A DNA stretch of 6,568 bases, from assembly GCA_934662525.1 (NCBI GenBank), contig CAKUKJ010000142.1:1-6568 (forward strand), read 5' to 3'. A program made the translations under genes and the position numbers. Under the pieces are notes generated by a model. It saw only the letters and a list, made by a program, of their open reading frames with translations, was not told the origin of the DNA and ran no database searches. Source of the stretch: an uncultured Coriobacteriales bacterium (GTDB lineage: Bacteria; Actinomycetota; Coriobacteriia; Coriobacteriales; UMGS124). Positions 5,512 through 6,568 of the stretch are shown here, in pieces; the stretch's first letter is position 1; each line of letters opens with the position of its first letter.

Positions 5512-6568
5512 AGAAAACTCGAAGATTAAGGTTCTATGGCTCAGCGCGTTCCCTCCGAGATCCCACGCGACGGATGCCGGCACCTTCACCTTCACAGCCT
5601 ACTATCGGCATATCTCTGCCGATGGACGGTTCCTCGTGAAGCTTATCAGCTACGAGAACCATGCGGTAGACAAGGTTCTCGCCGAGAACGCAGGGGCCGA
5701 TATGACGCTCCTCAGTCAAAAGCACAAGAGTCCCGTTTTCCGAATCGCTGATTGCGATTGGAAGTTCAACCCGCTTTCTTCGACGTGCGGCCTTATGCCG
5801 AATACCGTTTACAGCCTCTACAGGCAGGAGGTCCAGGCGTTGAACCGCAGCGGCTACAGACCTGATATCGTAGTGCTGGATTGGACTCAAACCGTGCTCC
5901 TCGCGCCCTTTATCAAAGGCGTTTTCCCCAACGTGCCGATTGTAGCGACGGAGCACGATGTTGCGTTCGTTGCCTTCGAGCGCATGGCGAAGGGCGCTAA
6001 AGGCCTCAACAAACGTTTCATCGGAGCACGTGCGGGACGCCTCCGCGAACGCGAGACGGAAGCTCTTCGGTTTTGCGATTGCATATATCCGTATAACCGC
6101 GACAACGTCGAGCTGCTTGCGGGTTGCAGGGTGGAGCGGGAGAAGCTTGGTTATTTGATACCTGCTTACCACGCTATGTTCGAGAACGATTGGAAAGGCG
6201 CACGCAGCAAGGACATACTGTTTTTTGGCGCGTTGGGGAGAATGGAAAATGTCCTCTCTGCCGAGTGGTTCATCGACAATGTTTTTCCGAGCCTCCTCGA
6301 GGTCGATCAAGGTCTTCGGTTCGTCATCCTTGGGTCGAACCCTCCCGACAGGCTCATCGCAAGGCAATCTGCCAACATTGTCGTGCCTGGGTTCGTCGAG
6401 GACATAAGGTCTTACTTTGAGTCGTCGCTCTGCTTCGCCTCTCCGCTCGTTTTGGGTGCCGGAATTAAGATTAAGATTTTGGAAGCCATGAGCTCAGGGA
6501 TACCCGTCCTCACCAACGAAATCGGCATCGAAGGGATTCCTGCGGTGCCCGGTCGCGATTATCTTCAC
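5504..6568 (+). CDS. GT4 glycosyltransferase, 3'-truncated by window edge
   Basis: The frame is open from ATG 5504 through 355 codons to the end of the window. The start overlaps the end of the GT2 gene (ATGATTGA) with a weak GGGA at 5494-5497 as RBS; the protein begins MIEENSKIKVLWLSAFPPRS, a normal first beta strand of a GT-B fold, so the ATG is likely right. Seen: an acceptor domain with TEHDVAFVAFERM from T149, a second domain starting near 237 (DILFFGALGRMEN), FVILGSNPPDRL, VPGFVEDIRSYF, and the nucleotide-sugar site SPLVLGAGIKIKILEAMSSG at 313-332. In this subgroup the first Glu of E-x7-E is absent (A319) and E327 is kept, as is common in the GAGIKxKxLEAM type. A few tens of residues are probably missing at the C-terminus. 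Sampled lines are 48-55% GC, clearly lower than the genes upstream, suggesting separate acquisition. Specificity unknown. Confidence 0.87.
   Translation, partial: MIEENSKIKVLWLSAFPPRSHATDAGTFTFTAYYRHISADGRFLVKLISYENHAVDKVLAENAGADMTLLSQKHKSPVFRIADCDWKFNPLSSTCGLMPNTVYSLYRQEVQALNRSGYRPDIVVLDWTQTVLLAPFIKGVFPNVPIVATEHDVAFVAFERMAKGAKGLNKRFIGARAGRLRERETEALRFCDCIYPYNRDNVELLAGCRVEREKLGYLIPAYHAMFENDWKGARSKDILFFGALGRMENVLSAEWFIDNVFPSLLEVDQGLRFVILGSNPPDRLIARQSANIVVPGFVEDIRSYFESSLCFASPLVLGAGIKIKILEAMSSGIPVLTNEIGIEGIPAVPGRDYLH

Noticed and set aside
5534..6367. Minus-strand open frame of 277 codons opposite the last gene
   Set aside because: The plus strand is open through 6568 with GT4 motifs; the minus product resembles nothing I know.

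Overview
The window looks like the interior of an extracellular polysaccharide (capsule, exopolysaccharide or cell-wall glycan) biosynthesis operon from a high-GC bacterium. Sampled 60-base lines in the first 5.4 kb run about 63-73% GC. The codon style, the frequent ATA for Ile inside otherwise GC-rich codons, the TTG starts and the type of GDP-mannose pyrophosphorylase made me think of an actinobacterium of the Coriobacteriia (Eggerthella/Olsenella/Collinsella relatives). That placement is an inference from style only and is moderately uncertain.

All genes lie on the + strand and there is no intergenic space. In order: the 3' part of a mannose-1-phosphate guanylyltransferase with its C-terminal cupin domain (1-525, 5' end outside the window); a WbaZ-like GT4 glycosyltransferase (526-1641, TTG start); a second GT4 glycosyltransferase with a cysteine-rich segment (1642-2895, TTG start); a left-handed beta-helix (hexapeptide) acyltransferase whose frame is broken at a run of eight G (2892-3397); a third GT4 glycosyltransferase (3397-4590); a GT2 glycosyltransferase of the rhamnosyltransferase type (4591-5511); and a fourth GT4 glycosyltransferase that runs off the right edge (5504-6568). 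Neighbouring genes either abut (stop codon directly followed by start codon) or overlap by 1-8 bases, so they are almost certainly one transcript with coupled translation. I see no promoter, terminator, RNA gene, mobile element or CRISPR array.

Together the genes would supply GDP-mannose, add successive sugars to a lipid-linked repeat unit on the cytoplasmic face of the membrane, and decorate it with an acyl (probably acetyl) group. Flippase, polymerase and initiating phosphoglycosyl transferase genes are not in the window.

Three things deserve a second look. The acyltransferase is one base out of frame at a G8 homopolymer, as expected for an 'off' allele of a phase-variable modification gene (or a sequencing error, or a slippery site). 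A perfect 15-bp inverted repeat with a 3-base loop lies inside the third GT4 gene, and a near-copy of one arm just upstream could form a competing stem. Base composition drops abruptly to about half GC near 5450, so the last gene looks like a separately acquired part of a mosaic cluster.
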